Shown here in pieces: positions 60,278 through 64,000 of a DNA stretch of 64,000 nucleotides. The notes below the pieces were generated by a model, which saw nothing but the letters and a program-made list of their open reading frames with translations, searched no databases and was not told the DNA's origin. Source of the stretch: Phoronis australis (taxonomy: Eukaryota > Phoronida > Phoronidae); assembly GCA_002633005.1 (NCBI GenBank), contig NMRA01000600.1, positions 64,001 to 128,000 on the forward strand, written 5' to 3'. Position 1 is the first letter of the stretch. Every line of letters begins with the position of its first letter. Both the position numbers and the translations under genes were made by a program.

Positions 60278-61268
60278 TAGGCGGATTTAGGGGGGGCAGG
60301 GGGCCCGGACCCCCCCCCCCCTGGCTGCCGCAAAAATAAAACAGCAAGAGCGTAGGGAAATGTTGAGTTTATTAATTAACCCCGGTATTTAAAATTACAC
60401 GGATGAAACAAGATTTAAATGTGTGCAGGTTTAGTGCTTGTGGGGGGGCTCAGATCCAATTTGAAGTGTCAACTTCGGAACACGGCGTATTCGTAACGGA
60501 ACTATGGCTAAGTCTAAGGCTCTCCCGCGAAATCCCAGGCGACCGGCAGTAGCGCTGCGCAATACGACTCCGTTTCCGTCGTCTGCTCCACTGTTTCATG
60601 AAGAAAATTTACTTTATTTTTAAAAAATGGAGCCTGACTGACGATGAAAAAACAGAAACTGCTGGTAAGAGGCGAATTTTAATCGAAGCCTTAGTGAATC
60701 ACTCAAAAACTCATAATTCTCTCTTTGTCCAACCTTAACTTAGTCTTAAGACAATTTCCAAAGCAATCCCGTCATTATTGCCAACACGAAAAACGGATTT
60801 GGTCTTTTGGGCATTTGAAGACTATTTTAAACACAACAAATTTGTTAAGAACCGATTGCACAAAATATAAAACGTGTAATAAGCATTACGAAAAGAAGTA
60901 GGTTTCGCGCGCAAACGCTGTGGACCATAAACAAGTAGGTCTCTTAGTATACGATTAGTAGTGAAATCGTGGTGGTGTAGTGGTAAAGCACGCGCGCTCG
61001 TTCCGCCACGTCGTCAGTTCGATTCCGTGGTATTTGCTGTTTTTCTTGTTTGACACGTTCTTCGTCTGTTTTATTTTTTTTTTTGCCTTTTTTTTAATAA
61101 TACTTTAGGAATCAAGGAAAATGCTTGATTTTTAGAGGAACAGAAAAATTTCCTGGGCGGGACCTCCCCCCATTCGTTGTTTTGCTCATCTACAATCGTG
61201 GTTTGCGCAAATGCTTACAGCCGGACAAAATGTTGGGTCCCCCTTGTGATATCGTAGATCCGCCACTG
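60278..61268. mobile_element. hAT-like non-autonomous element, copy B
   Basis: Starts ataggcggatttaggggggg and ends gtagatccgccactg. The body matches 24604-25482 with point changes and small indels and retains a tRNA-like segment deleted from copy A. No transposase frame. Confidence 0.7.
60966..61035 (+). other. tRNA-like sequence with pol III A and B boxes
   Basis: tggtgtagtgg (60973-60983) fits the A box and agttcgattccg (61016-61027) the B box. A D-arm-like stem GTGT/GCAC can form around agtggtaaa. The acceptor and T stems do not pair well, so this is a tRNA-derived relic inside the transposon, not a working tRNA gene. Confidence 0.4.
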
Positions 61269-64000
61269 CAAAAATCATTTTTAAATCACCTCAAAAACAC
61301 GAGACACTAGGTTGCAAGCTGGTAGCAATACAGGTAGATTGGCATATCCATTGTTCACTTTGTTTTTCTTTGTTATAATTAAAGATAATGAAAGCATTTG
61401 TCAGTAAACGACTGATGTGCGCCCAATGAACGATATCCAGGCGACCTGTATTGTTATATCCAACATAGACGCATCAAAGAAAAAAATGATAGTGTCCCAT
61501 AGGCGATAAACATCCGACGTGCTTACGCCCGTTACATGGATTCACAAGATAAACAATAACTTGCGACTTCCATATGACGTCATTTGCCGCGGGTTCCCTT
61601 TATAAAATATGCAGAAAAGCGGATCCTTTGTAGATACAAAAAGATCAACTTTGCTATGGGATCTGGCCGTGATAACCATCCCATCTAAGAGACATTTTCG
61701 ATATAAACTGAGTTGAGCCTAGGCTACTGCCTTTCCCGGTGTTAGTGTCATTGCATACCGTAGGGTATGAAGACGTCCACATCGAACAAGACACCATTAG
61801 GCATCATACAGTTAAACCCGAATAACACACTGAAATTACAAGTGAAGATGAAGTCGTAACATGGTAGAAACATGTGAAATTCCAACATTTATCAACTGTG
61901 TTGCAATACAGAGACATTTAGCGGTACAAATTAGAGTCATGCTTTCCAGGAGACCTAAGAAGAAAGGGACATTCATCCCTAAGTTATGGTAAGAAAACTA
62001 ATTCGTAAAAACTACATGTTACATGTTTAACCAATGTGCTACAATAACACGTGTCCATAGGGTGATACAGGCTGCACTGGACCAAAATCAGAATGTCTGA
62101 GACTTGCATGGTGTCATCTTAAAACCTACAGAAAATTCAAAGGGATACCAAACCCGGTTGTGGCATATTAACTAACATTAGAAACGATTTCCCCTTCCAA
62201 ATCTCTGAAACAAAGCAATAGTCCAAACCCTCTACTACCATAAATGGGGTAAAGTTTAAAAACTCCTTTCATAGTCTGCTAAAGCGACGACGTCACCAAC
62301 GTGTTTAGCGAATTACACGACAACTGTGGGGAAAGACTATCCTGCAGGAACTAGAATCCGATATGTGACTGAGGGCGTATGAATTTTTAGTCGGTCCCTA
62401 CTTTTATCGTCCAAGCTGACGCCGATGATACATCCTCAGCGGGTGATACGAGGATTGGTTGAAATCATCATACCACGGTTTCGTATCCCTTTAACATCTA
62501 TCAGATTGCCTGAACAACGTCATCACACTTCTTTATAGGTCTTTTAGAAATTTGTCCTTCTGAAAACCTAACATCGGCAACTAGAGGTATCATTAGCCTC
62601 ACGTTCAGTAACGCTTGGGCCTCGCTAAAAAAGCAAGACTTCGCGAGATTACGTGTGATATTGCCGTGTATTTTAAATGAGAATATGTGACTTTGTCTAG
62701 ATTTTAGCTTGAATTATCCACTTCTTGAACCATGCCTTCAATGGAGCCTTGGTGCTTTGGTTGTTGTGACGGGTGCGTTCTGCATACTACCTGGCTAAGA
62801 CCAGTCGGATAGGGCTTGGTGCATAGCACCAGTATCTTGATTTTTGTCTTCGTGGGGGGGCGCAATTGCATCTCATCGGATATAATCGCATAGCTTACAT
62901 TCCATTCCAAGACACTCTTCAATGTTTCCTACAGCGGAGAGGTGTGTAACGTTCACGTGCATTGTTTGTCCTCACAGACGGGTCACGACTATACTGTATT
63001 CAACATCCTAAGAGACATTTCCAGCGACGTCATCGTGTGGGTCTCTCTCGACTGTCACTTATTCCAGTGTTATCATGTATGGATTGCCAGATTCCAATAG
63101 CACATTGCGCTTACTCTGTGCTTCGGAAATTGCTACTTGTTTCAGGTGCTAGAGTTGCTGAATCGGATAATACGGAACATTCTTTATCACGGAGACAATA
63201 TGGTGTACAGCCACTTAAACTCATCTGTGTCATGACATGAAACTTTCCCATTCCAAATACTTTCGTGGCAAATTAGCTAACCGGTGTCAGGTTCATCAAG
63301 TGATGCACTCCACAACCTTTTTTTGAAGAACTGTGGTAAATGGCAGACTGTCGTATGAAACACTGCTCAGGGTGTGAGCTCATCCGTCCGCAAGATGGGG
63401 CTACGTGCACCTTTACTGTTGACGGACACAATACATGTATGAGTACACAGTACATGTAGCCGCGACTGGCTACAGGGATAAGTTAAAAGCCGTTTGCATA
63501 ACACACTTTATTATTTAGTTGCAAGCGATGAAAAGTGTCCGAACAAGCGTTGAAAAGGAGAAACCGAAAAAGCGGTTATCTGTAATGAAGAAAAACACAC
63601 GGCAGTCTGAGTACTCGGCAAGCAAGCATATTTAACAAGCACTATAACCAAGAGCGTTAGAAAGACTCGCGACAATGACTCTATGACAAGGCAAATTCTA
63701 CATGTACCTCGCTAACAATACACAATTAACTGGAACCCGTACTATCTATTCTACTACTGGAAACCATTACCATGCACAAACAACTGCCTAACTGCGACCC
63801 GTAACTATTTATTCTATAAACCGGGTACCGCGCAATATATACGCCAAACAAGCAGCTGGATGAAACTATACGTCAAACAAAAATATACACGCTCTGAACT
63901 TAGCTAGTAGATACACACGAGTACAACATGCTATGTCATAATACTCAGTACTTACAACAATTTGGCCAACAGTCTGTGCTTAATATAAAAGTTCCAGCAT
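61269..64000. other. Right edge, no gene recognised
   Basis: Frames at 62704-62922 (minus) and 62962-63240 (plus) have no known domain. The right end has an imperfect repeat of about 60 bp (aactggaacccgta near 63729 and aactgcgacccgta near 63790). Confidence 0.45.

Noticed and set aside
1-64000. CRISPR arrays, bacterial operons or rRNA genes
   Set aside because: The window is clearly a eukaryotic nuclear region with spliceosomal introns. None of these features is present.

Overview
The window is nuclear DNA from an animal, most likely an invertebrate deuterostome (amphioxus, hemichordate or echinoderm grade). This rests on short exons with GT-AG introns, AT-rich intergenic DNA packed with degenerate DNA transposons, very frequent ACATGTA-type palindromes, an expanded-type MAM-domain surface protein, and a PRPF4/CDC26 divergent pair that is also adjacent and head-to-head in vertebrates. 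The species call is inference. Only three genes are confidently recognised, and two are multi-exon.

Layout. (1) 1-17.1 kb, minus strand: PRPF4, the U4/U6 snRNP WD40 protein. Eleven coding exons can be placed exactly with continuous reading phase. The last WD blades and the stop lie beyond the left edge. Its introns hold a 60-bp minisatellite touching a splice acceptor, a perfect 28-bp hairpin, a tRNA-like palindromic element, a sequence-gap duplication that looks like unmerged haplotypes, and a 3-kb array of about 150-bp modules, many carrying a word resembling the CTCF consensus. (2) 17.1-23.0 kb: the interval between the divergent genes, filled by a TTAA-flanked Kolobok-like element and a foldback element with arms of about 285 bp. 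(3) 22,984-23,211, plus strand: CDC26, the small anaphase-promoting-complex subunit, in one coding exon. (4) 24.6-25.5 kb: a hAT-like element with a second copy at 60.3-61.3 kb. (5) 27,336-35,395, plus strand: a seven-coding-exon gene for a secreted protein, probably GPI-anchored, with a signal peptide, three MAM domains and a Thr-rich mucin-like stalk. (6) 36.5-37.1 kb, minus strand: a compact transcription unit with heat-shock-element clusters, a TATA box, a 53-codon ORF and AATAAA. I do not recognise its product, and it is the best candidate for something undescribed. (7) 38.0-41.2 kb: an inactivated element with inverted ends enclosing exon remnants of a repetitive CXC-domain protein. (8) 41-64 kb: mostly non-coding repeat-rich DNA with a THAP fragment, a hAT transposase fragment, CRE-containing tandem repeats, palindromic TGTAACA repeats and an exact 277-bp duplication that ends at a single N.

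Functionally, PRPF4 (spliceosome) and CDC26 (cell cycle) are housekeeping genes that probably once shared a short bidirectional promoter, now stretched by transposons. The MAM gene is an unrelated cell-surface gene transcribed in the same direction as CDC26.
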